A stretch of DNA of 64,000 bases from Oxytricha trifallax. Lineage: Eukaryota > Ciliophora > Spirotrichea > Sporadotrichida > Oxytrichidae. The position numbers and the translations under genes are program-made. The stretch lies in contig ARYC01001126.1 in NCBI GenBank assembly GCA_000711775.1, positions 27,571 to 91,570 of the forward strand, written 5' to 3'. Below are positions 1 to 13,800 of this stretch, in pieces; within the stretch, counting starts at the first letter, position 1; each line of letters begins with the position of its first letter. The notes under the pieces are model-generated. The model was not told the origin of the DNA and did not search any database. It saw only the letters and a list, made by a program, of their open reading frames with translations.

Positions 1-160
1 GTTTCAAATAATGAAATGTTATATTTTTCTTCGCTCTATAAGATTTATGAAAATTAAAATTAAGGATGCGCAATTAAACTTGAATTTGATTATTTAAAAT
101 TATTTTTTTTAAAAAGATATAATTGAGTCACTTCAAAAAATTCCGATATACAAAAATAAA

Positions 161-560
161 AATAGTACGATTCATTTTGAATTTGGAAAATTTATTGATA
201 ATTAAAATCGTGGCAGTTAGCTTTCTGGAATCCTGGACAAAATGGTAGTTGTTCGATAGAGATTTTAAAATAAACTGAATTTTACTATAGGCGATTCCTT
301 TCTATCTCATATTTGGACTGAGATAACCTGAGCTTAATCACTTCTATTTATGCTCAATTTTTCTTGCTCCCGGGATGAGATAGAAGGTAACGCCATTAGT
401 AAAGTCCAGCTTACTTTAAAATACTCTAAACTGCCATTTTGTCCAGGTTTCCAGAAAGCTAACTGCCACGAATGTTTGAGAGATAGTTTAGAAATACTGA
501 ATATGTTTGAATTATTATGCAGGATTAATTTCGAATCTTCAGATTAATTTCAATACTAAG
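161..560. mobile_element. Palindromic MITE, TTGTAGG family (degenerate copy)
   Basis: The segment is an imperfect inverted repeat. GTGGCAGTTAGCTTTCTGGA near 210 is mirrored near 455-475, and the inner arms carry the family signature of a GAGATAAC-type motif opposite a GGGATGAGATA-type motif. The same inner sequence occurs in better copies at 18325, 34629, 36227 and 39907. The outer tips are worn, so both borders are approximate. A small standard-code ORF at 350-547 lies inside the repeat and is not considered a gene. Confidence 0.7.
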
Positions 561-1255
561 AAGCAATTAACTGGCAGTGATTAATTATTAAGAAATTAAT
601 TAAAAATCTTTTTTCGCTAAATTCAACTGTATTCTTACAAATATCAATTATTAATGATCATATCTATTTTAATGAAGAAAAGAATAATTTAGTTTTATCT
701 TTAATTAATCATCAATCTTAATGGTTGCTAATTTTGTGAAAATTTAATAGAATATTATAATGTAAAATTACATATGTCTAATGAGCATAGTTAATCAGTA
801 TTATTTATATATTTGCATAGCAATATCTTGACGCATTAATTTAATAATTGAAATAAGCTGGATTATATTTATGGTAACATCGCATGCTTAAAGGGAGCTA
901 AGATGCGATAAAAAATATAGCTATTAAAAAACTCCAGCAAATTTTGGATTTTTATTGATTAAGCCCTTTCAAATTGTCCAATTTAACTGAAACTAATTTA
1001 ATTTATTATTTATTATAAAAAAGAATTTCTTAAGTTCGTAATGGGTATTTTAACTATAATTTTTAAGAAAATTATACTATAATAAATATCAAAAATATTT
1101 CTTAATAATTATTATAAAATATTAAGAGCAAGTATTAAATTGCTCAAAACTTTAAAAAATAAACAAACTGAAATTAAATTATGGTCTATAAATATAAATA
1201 GTTTAATTATTTTTGCAAAAATATTCTCTTAATTATCACACATTTTAGTTTTTTT
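561..1255. other. AT-rich stretch with a decayed MITE remnant
   Basis: No coding block is recognised here. About 790-1030 keeps traces of the TTGTAGG-family MITE: AAGCTGGA, a GATGCGATAAAA-type motif, then CTCCAGC and a block like the family's right arm. The rest is simple AT-rich DNA. The missing membrane and tail part of gene alpha was looked for here and not seen. Confidence 0.35.
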
Positions 1256-1708
1256 AATTTAAAGATACATCTCTAAATTTTATAATAAAGTAGGGACTTT
1301 CATTTATTGGCACTATGTTACTGAACACATAAACATCTAAGTAGGTTGTAGCGTATTTAATACTATTAAGATTTCCACTAATTTCAATATTGAAAATGGA
1401 ACCTGCATAAAATTTAATATAGAAATTTATCAATAAATTTAACGCATAGTTTTAATCAAAGGTACTTATAGAGAAACCTAATTATGGATGAACTCCTGTG
1501 AATTAGATAAAGCTAGGTAAGGTGCTTCCGTTTGTGAGCAGAGCACTGTAAGTCCAAGTTAATGTTTCTGAACATGATCTTGAGTATGAGAAGCCATTTT
1601 TGATTACTGTATTAGAATCCTCAATTATATAGTATATTGGATTAAATGTAGGGACACTGATGATTCCTTATTATAATTATTAAATCCAGAAAGTAATTTG
1701 ATATTATT

Positions 1709-3197
1709 TGTTCTGACCGAGAACCCCCTACCCCCCATAAAAAATATGTGACCCTCCCCCTCCTTTATAATAAAATTTTTCAAATTAAATGAAAAACATA
1801 TTCTTATACTTTGAGTCATGCTCTATCTTAAAAAAATCTTGCCCTACTGGCAGCTACTTTTATTTATTATTTTATTTGACAAGCATCACTGCTTCAGTCA
1901 ACTTTTATTGATACTTCCTTGTCTAGAAAAACACTACAAATGCAATTTATTTTTGAGTGTCATTAATTTATTTTAATTATATCTATTCATAAACTTACAA
2001 AAATTATATTTTATTGATTTTTATCTCTAAAATCGTCTTAATTTTACAAAATTCTATATAATATGGTAAACATTTTTACTTTTGTAAATATTTAACTTCT
2101 CAGATCTTAAATAATTATGAAATTAATCATATATAATTAAACAATAATTAATCTTATAAATTTTGATAATAAAAAAGTTTATTCATTTTTTTAAAATCTT
2201 TTAATATAAATATATTTATAACCTTAATTCAAAAGCATATTTTTATAAATTCATTAAGTTGTCGATATATCGACTGCAAAAGAAAAACTTAATACAATAG
2301 AGATTTAGCAAAATATGTTAGCTCAATATATTTAAGTTTTTCCAATTTGAATAAAAAATACTGAAAATTATCTCATTATCTTTTCAATTAATGTTTTAAA
2401 TCAGAATTAAAACAAGTAAGTTTATTTAGAAATTTACCGAATAATACATTCAAGTATTCAATAATATTATATTGATAAGAAAAAATTTTTCTAGAAATTT
2501 GAGGCATGATTAACTCTTTTAAGATTTAGAATTATTATTTTTAACTTATTTTTTCCCAGATAATAGATAGAGGGATTATATTTTAAAAATTAGATGCAAC
2601 TGTGTATAGACCCTAAAGAAAAGGTAATTAATATAATTTATTAAAAAAATGAATTTAATTCATTGTTAATTAATGAAATTCATAACCTATCTTTCTAAAA
2701 AATAAAATGAATTCATTGAATTTAAAAATTTGAGACTTTTTATAATAATTTATCAAAAAAATTACTCTCAAGCTTAGAATTAATTTCATAATTATTTAAG
2801 ATCTGAGAAGTTAAATATTTACAAAAGTAAAAATGTTTACCATATTATATAGAATTTTGTAAAATTAAGACGATTTTAGAGATAAAAATCAATAAAATAT
2901 AATTTTTGTAAGTTTATGAATAGATATAATTAAAATAAATTAATGACACTCAAAAATAAATTGCATTTGTAGTGTTTTTCTAGACAAGGAAGTATCAATA
3001 AAAGTTGACTGAAGCAGTGATGCTTGTCAAATAAAATAATAAATAAAAGTAGCTGCCAGTAGGGCAAGATTTTTTTAAGATAGAGCATGACTCAAAGTAT
3101 AAGAATATGTTTTTCATTTAATTTGAAAAATTTTATTATAAATGGGGGGGAGGGTCACATATTTTTTATGGGGGGTAGGGGGTTCTCGGTCAGAACA
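1709..3197. mobile_element. Foldback element 1 (TGTTCTGACCGAGA tips)
   Basis: Near-perfect inverted arms of about 415 bp (1709-2125 and 2782-3197) flank a unique 650-bp centre. The tips are TGTTCTGACCGAGAACCCCC, followed by long C runs (G runs on the right arm). The flanks ATTATT (1703-1708) and CTTATT (3198-3203) match at five of six positions, a worn 6-bp target duplication. The two arms encode mirror copies of a meaningless peptide, which explains small ORFs at 1625-1819 and 3087-3269. The element lies between two ectodomain blocks of gene alpha. No transposase was recognised in the centre. Confidence 0.85.
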
Positions 3198-4032
3198 CTT
3201 ATTAATAAGGAATGTCTACGCATTGAGGGGAAGGCAAGTTCATTTTGTCAATCATTAACAAGGGTATAGTGCTCATCTCAACAGGATCTCCAACCGTATA
3301 TGAATTTTAATAAAAAATTATAATAATATATAAAATGATCCACTTGAGAAGATCTTAAACTTATTATTTTAAGCTGTTGAAGTAGGTAACGTAGTTATTA
3401 GTGTATTAATATATCCTGATGAATAAGACGTTTGAATAGTCATGCTTATTTAAAATGATTGAGGACTATACTGTAAGCAAGTCTCCAAACTGTTGATTGG
3501 ATACCTATTAAATATATAATTGTAAGTTTTATTATGATATTAAATATATTTGAAAGTTTAACATATCCCACTTATTTAGGATAAGTTTGCATATTTATAG
3601 CTGTAGTTGATCCAATATCAAAAATCTTAGATCCTTAAGAGTTAATAAATCCATTCAAAAATAAAATAAAAATCTAAATATAAAATATTATTCTTAGGTT
3701 GGAGGGTATTACTTATTTAAGTTACTGATGTCTATATTCTTATGACAATTAATGGACTAGTATAATCTGAAATTTTCACATATCCATAATTAACGACATT
3801 TTTTAATTTGGCAAAAAAAATGAAATGTGAAAAAATTAGCTTGATATAAAAACAAATTATCTATTTAATTTATACACTTTCAGTAGCTGTAGTGGTATAC
3901 AAAAAATTTAAGTAAGTGGTATTATGGGTAACTGCTAAGCAAGCCATAGAACTGGCTGAGGAATAGGTAAAGCTCCATGATTTCACTATATCGATTTATA
4001 AACCTCCAGATAGCTCTTATGTCAATAAAAAC

Positions 4033-5357
4033 CCAAGATCCCTTGATTAGATGTTTAAGTGGATTGAGTTATTAAAACAACGGATGTTTTTTTTATATTT
4101 AATTTATAATTTTTATGAATAAACTATCAATCGAATTTATCTCTTTGTCTTATTTATATTTCTCGAGTCACTCTGCTCATTTTAGTTAATCAATCATATC
4201 TCCTAATGAATATCGAAGATAATGGGTTACTATCACTATTAACATTTCTGATGTGTATTTTATTCTTTTATTACATCTTTTTCTTATATTTTAAATCCTT
4301 CAAAGGGGACTTATATATAATTTTTATTGCAAAGATCAAAAGTAAAACATGCTTTTAACATCAATTTTTAATAAAATTATAAAAACAACCTATACATATC
4401 CTTTTAGATTGAATAATCTATCGATTTCTTTTTATTGGGAAGCAACAAGGTGACCCCAAAACCCCATAATATTCAACCTTTTTCCTAAAGGCTATATTAG
4501 AAAAAATTTAAAGCTACACCTCCAAAGGAAAAATTTAAATTAAGCATTTATGCCATAAATCTTCATTAAAATATTCAAACTTATTTTATTCAATAACATT
4601 GTCAATAATAATTTACAGTATATTAAAAAATTATTATGGGTAACTTATATAATATTATAATGTGTAGGTAATGCTAATCTATAGAACAATATTAATTTGA
4701 TAAAAATAGTTCTCGTACTAAAAAAAATTTTCTAATTAAAAAAATAATTCAATTAGTCACAAATGATTCACTAAACTATAAAATTTATTGTATATAATAA
4801 GTTAAATTTTTATACTTACTACATTTTATTTACATAAAGGATGAAATAATTAAATTAATCTTTTTTAAATATCATCAATTAAAATTATTTTTATCTAGGA
4901 TTAGTCTTCTTTATATTATTTTATTGGTTTTACAGTAATCTAGTTTAGTATTTCTAGATGCACATTTTAGGAACCTTGCGATTAATCATAACAGTGCTCG
5001 TTGGTCAAGTGAAAAGTCTGCCAAATACTTCATGAATCTCTGAGTGGGGAGTGTAGTCAATTAACTCTGGGAGGAATTTTTGTTTTTGTTGTTGTATATT
5101 TTCAAATACTACAGCTAAAATACTAATTGTTAACAGGCAGTAATATCTCGTATTAAAGTACCCTTGTTTAAGTTGCTGCATAATTAATAATTGTTTAACT
5201 TAGTCTATTTTAATTCTCGTAACACACCGAAGTTTAAGAAGAAAGACTAAATATTTCTCATCATAAATAAAATTCAAATTTCCGTAGTTTATTTTTCCAT
5301 AGATTTTGTAAAACTCTTAAAACGAATCACTAATACATAAATCAAAACTTTTTGGGG
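4033..5357. mobile_element. Possible decayed TBE-like insertion in gene alpha
   Basis: The ectodomain block that is continuous in gene beta (about 26800-26840) is split in alpha. Its right part ends near 4035 and its left part resumes near 5355, with 1.3 kb of unrelated DNA between. The left tip reads CAATAAAAACCCAAGATCCC. The reverse complement of the right tip reads CAATCCCCAAAAAGTTTTG. Both resemble a worn TBE end (CAAAACCCCAAAACCCC). No target duplication is clear and no TBE gene is visible inside, so the class is uncertain. The insertion itself is well supported by the paralog comparison. Confidence 0.45.
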
Positions 5358-8300
5358 ATTGAAATATAAAGTTAATATCTTGGCCACTCACACCAACTCC
5401 GTCCACACAAGATATTTATTATAAATCTGAATTTAATTAATGGATGCCTAATTTCGATATTGGGTAACTTTAGGTTGAAGATTAATTTTTTATATTGAAT
5501 CTTAAAAATTTTAAGGCTTATCCATCACTAGCTTTAAACGAGATTAGAAAAGGAAGCTTTTAATTATCCCCTGCTATGTACATACAAAATAAATAAATTT
5601 CTACATTCGATTTAGATTTGTATTGAATTAATGGGTACTAACGTCCCCAGCATTAAAATGGTGTTTAGACTTCACATGTGATATCTACATTTCAAAAGAT
5701 TTTTTTTAAATATAAAAAATCATAAACTTAATTAATACCATCAAGAACATTCATAAAGATAAAAATAATCTGTAAGCACTTTATTTTTTAATTTTGACAT
5801 GCCTAAAAATGAAAATTACTTCTTATTTTTATGGCAAAATTTATTTATGTGCATGTTCCTTGAGTAAATTCAGTAGTATAGTTAAATTTAATCAATTTTT
5901 TGGAGAAAGAAAATATAATATACAACCAAATCATATTTTTTTCTTCTCAATTTTTTAACTTGATTATAAATTAAATATAACCCATGATTCTTTTAATAGT
6001 ATAATAACATTTTTTCTCAAGAGATAATTGATTCAAAGTTTGAAAGTAAAACTATAAAAAATGTATGTCATCTTAAGAATAAATATTTCCACGATAAGCT
6101 TACTGGTAAGTTAAGCAATATAAACGCATTTTATCAATCATAATTTGTTTATTAAATTCTCAACAAACAATTAAGTTAATAAAAAGGAGAAATTTGAGTC
6201 GAAGATCAATTTTTATATTTCTGAAATATTCTTTAAATTTGAATGTATCAGGAACTGCTACTACCTACGTATGATTCAATGAGCCTTCTCTTTTTATGTT
6301 GCACTTAAGTGTGATTATGTGAATTAATTATAAATTAGAATAAATAATTCTTGTTGCTTTTTGTATTATAATTATTACGAATAATAAGTCAATTAAAATG
6401 AAAAATCTTTAAAATCATTTAATTTTTTGTACTATATAATTTATATATATAAGAATTTTTTACTTCTATGATACAATTGAGAATCAAGCTAATTAATATC
6501 TGATGTAGTATTTGTTTATGATAATTTTACTACCAAAAAAATAAGTAATTATTTTAAGAATAATGAGCAAAATAAATTTAATTGATTTTACAACTATATT
6601 GAATTACATCAAATTTTATATAAACAAAGCAATATTTATTTATTTAAATCATAATTATAGTGAGTCATAACTTAATGAGAAACATAGGCACTTTTAATTC
6701 CCAAAAAACAAACGCTTAATCAATAATTATAATGTGTGAAATTTAAAAAGAAATCTATTATACTTATAAATGATCATTGATTAAGCTAAAATAATACTTT
6801 CAATTTTGACATAATATTTTAAATAGAGTGCAAATTTTATAAATAAGACTTGCAAAGAACAAAAATTAGCATTCTCTATTATTATTAATTTTAATTGAAT
6901 TTTTTATTTTGATAAAAATATGAATCTGATTTTAAAGGAATATTTTAAATAACTATATGCGTTCAGATATTAAAGTATTTAAATTAGATAAGCTTTTAGA
7001 AAATTTGTTTTGTAAGATTTACAAATAAATCTAATTCTCTATTATCTTTTGCGAATAAAGCGATTAATATAATAATTCAGGAAAATATAAAGTTTTTCAA
7101 CTAAAAGATTTTATTTGTTAATTTAAAATAGTATTTCATAATATGGGTCTAAACTTCAAATCTATTATTGAATGTCAAATATGAGATTTGTCAATATGAG
7201 AAAAAGAAAATAATAATTTGTTCATGTAAAACTTAATTATCTGTAAATTTAGGTGACAACATGAGAGGAAAGAACATCATTACCCAAATTAAGCTGTGAT
7301 TGCCTTAAACTTATCACTATTTGAGCCAAATTCTTTATAGTATACTGGTACAATTATACTTTACAAAATGTTGTGCTAAAATGCGGTTATAGAAAATGTA
7401 TTACCCTCAGCCGTAGCCATATAAATCATATCATTTTAATCCATTTTTAATCCAATTATATTATCATTCTTTTATAGTGTGTTTGCACTAGGATTATTTT
7501 AGGGAATAACTATAATTTAATTTAAAGGGATAAAGAGAAAAATTTTCAATTTATAATGCAAACTTAAAAAATTATAATAATAGAGACATTTTTTCTTAAA
7601 TTTTAAAACAATAATTATAATCTAAATTCTTCATTTAATTGTTATACATACACTTATATAATTATAAAACTCTTTAAACTCAATAAAAAATTATAATTTA
7701 TTTAAAATAGGATTTCTTACAAAGGTGAAAAATTGCCCTAAAGTATTAAAATTTTAAAGATATAAGCTTATAAGTTGCATAATTAATAAGAGTGCCTAAA
7801 CAATTATTGTAGTATACCTGAACAACATCCCCTGTTAAATAATTAAGAAGAATCATTGCAAAATTTGGGGAAGCAGATACACCAATATAGTAGGTCTATA
7901 AAAATAAAATATGTAAATCTATTATCCCTCTGATATTGTGCATTCTTTAGATATTTGTTAAAATAAATATGTTTTTATATTGCTTAATTCTTGAATCAGT
8001 TCAGTACCTACAGCTGACTAGCTTGAATCAACTTGCTTGTGCCAGACTACACCTCCAGTTATTTCGTCAATTTTGATAATTATTGGAGTTTTTCCAGAGT
8101 CAATAACATCTTGAGAACGTGATTATCCTGCAACTATTAGATTTTGATTGACCTCGTCATAACACATGCATAGAATAAATTAATTTATTGTATCCTTATT
8201 AAGGTAAATACGGTTTAAGGGGTGGAAATTAGATTATAATTATACTTCAAAATATACATATTCTATAGTTAATATGAATATTGCTAAATTAAATAAATTG

Positions 8301-9259
8301 TGAGTGGTAAAAAATAAATCAAAGTCGTATTATATTTTAAAGCGTATAAAAAAAAGTTTTAATTTAAAAGATTATCCTAAGAAATTTTGTTGATACTTTT
8401 AATAATGTTTATTAGGGACATAATTTAGTATTTAATTTATTTAAATTAAATATTTCACTAGAGATATTTTTATCATTACTTTTCATAATTATCTTTTGAA
8501 AAACATAATTTTTACTCCTTTTTATGGTTGAGGAATTTATAAAATGTATTTTGTAAGAAATCATTCAATAATACTAAATTTTTCTTTATAATTTAAATTA
8601 TTTATGAAATTCAGAACAAGATCCCACTCCTCAATTATTAGGATATAGATAATATTGATTGAATTCCTATTATTAAATTATTAAAATGCAAGTAAACATA
8701 GTATGATCGTTCTAGCCTCCTAATATCTATGGAAACGCGTATAAAGGCTGTGTCGTAAAGCAGCTGCTTAAATCTGAAACATATTCCATAAGATGTCTAT
8801 TGCTTAAATCTAGACAGCTTATATGATTATACATTTAATAGATTTTAAACAAAAATTAATAAATTTAAACCAGCTAATTGAGTTCAAAAGGAAGCATATA
8901 ATTAGAAATAGAATATGTCCCTTAGTTATATTCACTAAATTGAACTGTTAAAATAGAATTGATAATCTTAGTAAATAAAAAAATGAATTTTATCTAACAA
9001 AATTAATTTGTAATGTAATAAAACGAAGAGTTAAATAGCTTCCTATAAAAATTAGCCTTATCATTTGAAAGTAGAATTATAATACAATTAATCAAATAAT
9101 ACGAGTTCTTGATTATAAAAATGCATTTGATTCTGTCATAAAAATATTATTTCCTATAATTTTTTTTACTTTTTAAAGATTTACACAGCAACCAAATAAG
9201 AATAAAACAAATCAAATAAGTGTATATTATTTTCCATCAGGTTTCTAATTAGAAAGTTG

Positions 9260-9400
9260 TGATTTTCTTTTTTTAAATAGGTATACATGACTTTTTCTAG
9301 ATTTTAATAGCTTAATATTATTATTGATAGTGAGAGTATTAATAATTAACTTTTTTAATAAGAAAACAGTCAAAACAAAGTTACTATGATTATTAAGGGT
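9260..9400 (-). other. Conserved block upstream of paralog alpha
   Basis: This stretch recurs at 30225-30400 upstream of beta and 43940-44085 upstream of gamma, with the same shared words (AATATTATTATTG-type core and TTAAGGGTGATT at the outer end). On the minus strand it could encode a short hydrophobic peptide, but the alpha copy has no ATG and the beta copy has ATA where gamma has ATG. It may be a promoter or leader region, or a decayed small exon. Nothing in the sequence decides between these. Confidence 0.4.
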
Positions 9401-10440
9401 GATTATTCAAATTAGTTTTAAATAATTTATTTATAAAATAAATCTATAGAAGAATTACACTACCACTATATAAAAATCATAATGTATGACAGAATTGCTA
9501 ATTTAAACATTCATCATTATCGCTCATATCTACAAATATTTTATTCCTTTCATGATATTACATTTATAATAAATTTAAAGATTATTTTTTTTTGATAGTT
9601 CTTATTAGTAAAGTCAAGGAATAATTCTAAACCTTAAAATTTATTATTAATTATGTTGCTCATTATGGGGAGGAAATTGAGTAAGATTTGATAAGTTCTT
9701 CATTGATTCTTGGCAAATAATGAATTTTAATGTTTGGCACGAAACTTCCCTCAATAATTCAATGAAAAAATGAAGAATTAATTTAAATTAATTTTTATTA
9801 TTTCTCAATATAAATATTTTTAAAAACAAATTTATTATAGATCTAAAAATAGTATTCTAATTATTTTACCAGTTAGGCTTAAAATTTTTTTTGATATTTA
9901 TTCATTTATTTAAAACAACTTCAATATAATATAATTTTGTTTTCTCAAAGAATAATAACAATTTAAAATATTTGTAAAAATAGTGATATGTGTAAAATTT
10001 AATTTTTTCCTAAAACTCCTTAAATTATTAATAAATTAATCATTCATAAATATATCATTCAATTTAATTATTCTTTAAAAAAATATTAGAGTTTAACACA
10101 GATAGTAGATAGAATTTATTTACTTCACTTATAAAATTTTAGAACTTGCTTTTTTATCTTCTTTATAATTATAAATGTAAATAAAATTATTTATACAATT
10201 ATGGAAATTTTATTTAACTATGGATATTTTTATAAATAAAAATAAGTTTCAATGTTAGTTTTAAATATTTAGGAAAGTCTATTTTATAACAAGTTTAAAG
10301 ATTAATACAATTTTATTCAAGAAATATTTTTGAATTTGAATTAATTAAAGTAAATGTTTAAATATCAGATAATTTACTTACTTGTAACCTAAACAATATG
10401 GTGCTCAGCATTAGTAGTAAATAGTTGTAGTTAAATTATA
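9401..10440. other. Intergenic DNA between alpha and beta
   Basis: No coding block is seen. A 96-bp unit at 9666-9761 has inverted tips (GGGGAGGAAATTG and GAAACTTCCC) like the G-rich-tip MITE family and may be a deleted copy. About 10070-10270 resembles 30770-30980 and 48910-49190, so this spacer was duplicated along with the genes. Confidence 0.4.
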
Positions 10441-10680
10441 ATAAAGTACTTATTGGAAAGAAAATATAAAATTACCGAACTTTAATATTATCACTACCTT
10501 CTATAGAATCTCTAAAGCGGATTAAACCGAGCATAAACATTACAAATAAAAAAACTAACAAATATATCGTAATTAAAATCAAGGTATCTCGCCCGGAGAT
10601 GCAATAGAGACAATTTTAAAGTACAGCTAATGTTGAATCGAGCAAATACAATTTTGTTTTGGTTTTCAAATAAGCTAATT
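10440..10680. mobile_element. Decayed TTGTAGG-family MITE
   Basis: The order of short motifs GGTATCTCGCCCGGAGATGC, then ACAGCTAAT, then GAATCGAGC follows the right arm of the intact copies (GTTATCTCGC, GGGATGCGATA, CCAGCTAATT). The left arm is also traceable near 10490-10530. The terminal repeats are not recognisable and the borders are approximate. Confidence 0.4.
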
Positions 10681-10851
10681 ACAAATAACTTAATAACTTT
10701 AAATTTAAATTTTATATTTTAGTTAATAATTCAATATATAATTCCCTTTAATCTAATTAACTTATTATTAGATTATAAATTATTGAAATCGTATAAAATT
10801 TAGCAAAACATTTTTCATTTTAAAATAAAATTTAATTACTAAAGTTTTCAG

Positions 10852-13800
10852 TCAAATTATTATCTCACTTAGCAAATCGTATTAATCATCCATTCTCAAA
10901 GCATCTTCGATTTCTTCGTTATCTCTAATAGATCCTCTGCTCCCATGTAAAATCAAAGCCTCTAAATAATTTATTTAAAATTAAAGTTTATGAGTTCAAT
11001 ATTCTCATTCCCATAAATTAAGAAACAATTTAGAGTTCAAATATTAAATACTTACGCAACCTCATTTTTTCAGTTTTGAGAGTAATTTTAGGCTAAGGTT
11101 AATAATTTTACAAATAATATATGGCTACTTTGAATTGCTTAGTTTCATTCCAGTGATAGAAATTATTGGGCATGTAGTCGTATTCAATTTTCTATGTATT
11201 CAGTTTCCTTTTCTTAAAACCTAATTTAAATAATTACTTCTATTTTTAAGTTTATACTGATATTTATTTTCAACTTTCTAATTTTATTTTCATATACAAG
11301 TATATATTAAAAAATAACATTTAGCATAAGTCAAATCAATGTTTGTAACTTTAAATAGAAATTTGATTAATAGTAAACTCGTCTTTAAATAAATATTCAA
11401 TATTTAGATTCATTGATCCTTGCACTACTCTATGCGGATAGTGAAATTTTTCTTACATTATTAACAACTTATTCAAAATTCATATCGTGGTACGGTAAAA
11501 TTAAATTAAATTAAACTCAATATATATATATTATTATTAAATTATTATTAATAATAATAATGCCAGGACTTATGCCAGCCAATTAGATATAATCAGATGG
11601 TTTCACACTTTGATTTTTTATGCATCAAACTCAATCCCGATGCCTTGAAACCCTTAAATTCATATTTAATTAAAAGAAAAAATTAATATAAAACCCCATG
11701 ATTTTTTTAAGAATTAAGATAGGGGGGTATTTATAAATAATCAAGAATTTAATTTATATTGGCGTAACATTTTAATGATTAGCCCAATTATTAAATCTAT
11801 TGGCTCAAATAATTTTCCATATAAATTAAACCAATCAGGGTGTGTGTATTTATTTTTACGCTAATTTTAATCGATTCTTGCCAATATAAATTAAATTCTT
11901 GATTATTTATAAATACCCCCCTATCTTAATTCTTAAAAAAATCATGGGGTTTTATAACTTATTTAATTAAGAGAATATTTAATAGGGCTTTTAAAATAGT
12001 ACTTTGTGACAAAATTAAATTTAAGTTACTCAGAATATAACAATAATGTATTTTATTAAAGTGTGATAAAGTTCTTATTACTAAATTTATTGAAATATTG
12101 AAAGCTTAATTTTTAATTAATTTTCTATTAAATGATCACATGTTTAAAATGATACTTAAATCAAGATTAATTTATATTTTTTATCCCTAACTGAATGGTC
12201 GAGGCAAGAACTCTAAGAGATTAAAATTTTTAAACACCAGGTTGTTTGATTTCATATTTTTTCTTCCAAAACTTATATAATTATATGTTAATTCGATTAA
12301 ATAAGTATGATATGAATAGAAGAAAAAAGAATATTACTAATTAAAAATGACTTAAAATACATATTTAAATTATAATGAAGTATTGCAATAACTATATATT
12401 TGCGATAGATTTAAATATAATTAAATTATCATGCATTTAATTGCAATACTATGAATCTTCTAGGTACTTAATTTTAATACTATATTCTTTTAAGTTTGAT
12501 AGCGTTTGGCTTCAGGACTGTAATCTTTTGCTTTTAAATCTTCATCAAAGTGATAATTTAATATAAATATGAGCGTAATATGTTTTATTTGGGAAATTCT
12601 TTTATTCAAATATAAATATATAATCAAATACAAAAATTAATTATCATTCAAATAGGCTTAAAATTCAATAATAATTCACTTTTTTGCTGATTTTAGAATC
12701 TAAGTAGGACATTATTAATGAATCGTCGTTGAAAAATGAGATTTTTAATTTAACGTAATTCTTGAAGATAATAAATTCATTTTATCTCTCTTGCCCAATG
12801 AAATAAAATGATATTAGCATTAAAAACAGCCATCTTATTTTTATTAGTCAACCATCAAGAACATCGAAACTATCTTATAATGGTAACAATCGATTAAAAG
12901 TAAAAATATTCTTCTTATTATTGATATTTTTATGAGGACAAATATTAAATAGACACTCCTGAGGAGATATTACAATTTGCCACTGGACTCCAATTACTCA
13001 CTTTAAACGTGTCAGTTAAGAAACTTTTATATGCGATATCCACATAATTTCGAGCTTTACCAAACTAAGTGCTTCTAGAGCCTTACAGATTGTTACCACA
13101 TCTATCAGCGTAGAGTCTTGAGAGGATGGTACTTTCAAAATTAAAATTATTTCCTCAATAAGATTAATTCCTCTAATATTTCTTTAAAATTAATGTATTA
13201 ATGGCGATAATTGAACTCAAATGACAATTCTTCTTTCTGAAAATCTATTTTACTCTGTTTTCCAGAAGATAATTATAAAGTTATAATCTTAATATTTAAA
13301 AATTAAATGGGATTTATTGAAGATAAATCATTTACTGGGTTTAATTCAAAGCTTTATATGTTATTTCTTTTTGATTAGCTTTTATGAAATTGTAAACCTA
13401 ATTATTTACTAGATTACCTTCTATTATTAGAATTTTCGCAATTTTATGATGTTAATGCATATTAAATAATTTAAATTAAACTTCATATTAAACATCGTTG
13501 TCATTATTTCGTAATGTACTATCTCCACTTTAGCCTTAAATTGGTCTATAAGTAGGAAAGTGCTCATTTTTATCCTCAGGTACAATTGTCAATTAAAAAT
13601 GTCCAAATCTATTATCACTTAAAGTTTTTTATTAGAATAATTTTCTTATATTTTTATGCTTTTCCGAGATAAGAGTCGAAGTTATCAAAGATCTCATACT
13701 ATTCTATGGATGTAAAATATATTTTAAGCCAATTTTAGCTCTCTTTTTCTATAAATATTTGTTCACCCCGAGGTACCCCCCCACTCCCCCCAGTCCCTAA

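Larger units (their letters stand above)
1256..8935 (-). pseudogene. Paralog alpha: N-terminal half of large propeller/cadherin-like membrane protein gene
   Basis: With TAA/TAG read as Gln, the minus strand shows the same ordered blocks as gene beta. They are a hydrophobic leader (about 8870-8935), a propeller-like segment (about 8700-8770, 7980-8150, 7800-7890, 7270-7460), ectodomain blocks (about 5340-5600, 3200-4035) and a cadherin/Ig-like block with the motif NGSALPSF-type spacing (about 1300-1660). The blocks are separated by unrelated AT-rich inserts, consistent with IESs. The codon matching beta's start ATG is GTG (8933-8935), so the ancestral start is lost. A foldback element (1709-3197) and a possible TBE-like insert (4033-5357) interrupt it. 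The membrane and tail region should lie left of the window. The binding role of the ectodomain is inferred from domain style only. It may be a decayed copy, or a germline precursor repaired by excision. Confidence 0.6.

Noticed and set aside
350..547. 65-codon standard-code ORF
   Set aside because: It lies wholly inside a palindromic MITE arm; the same sequence in other copies is not open.
1625..3269. Two mirror-image ORFs starting MTQSIRICF
   Set aside because: They are the two inverted arms of foldback element 1; the peptide is low-complexity past the G run and has no match in other members.
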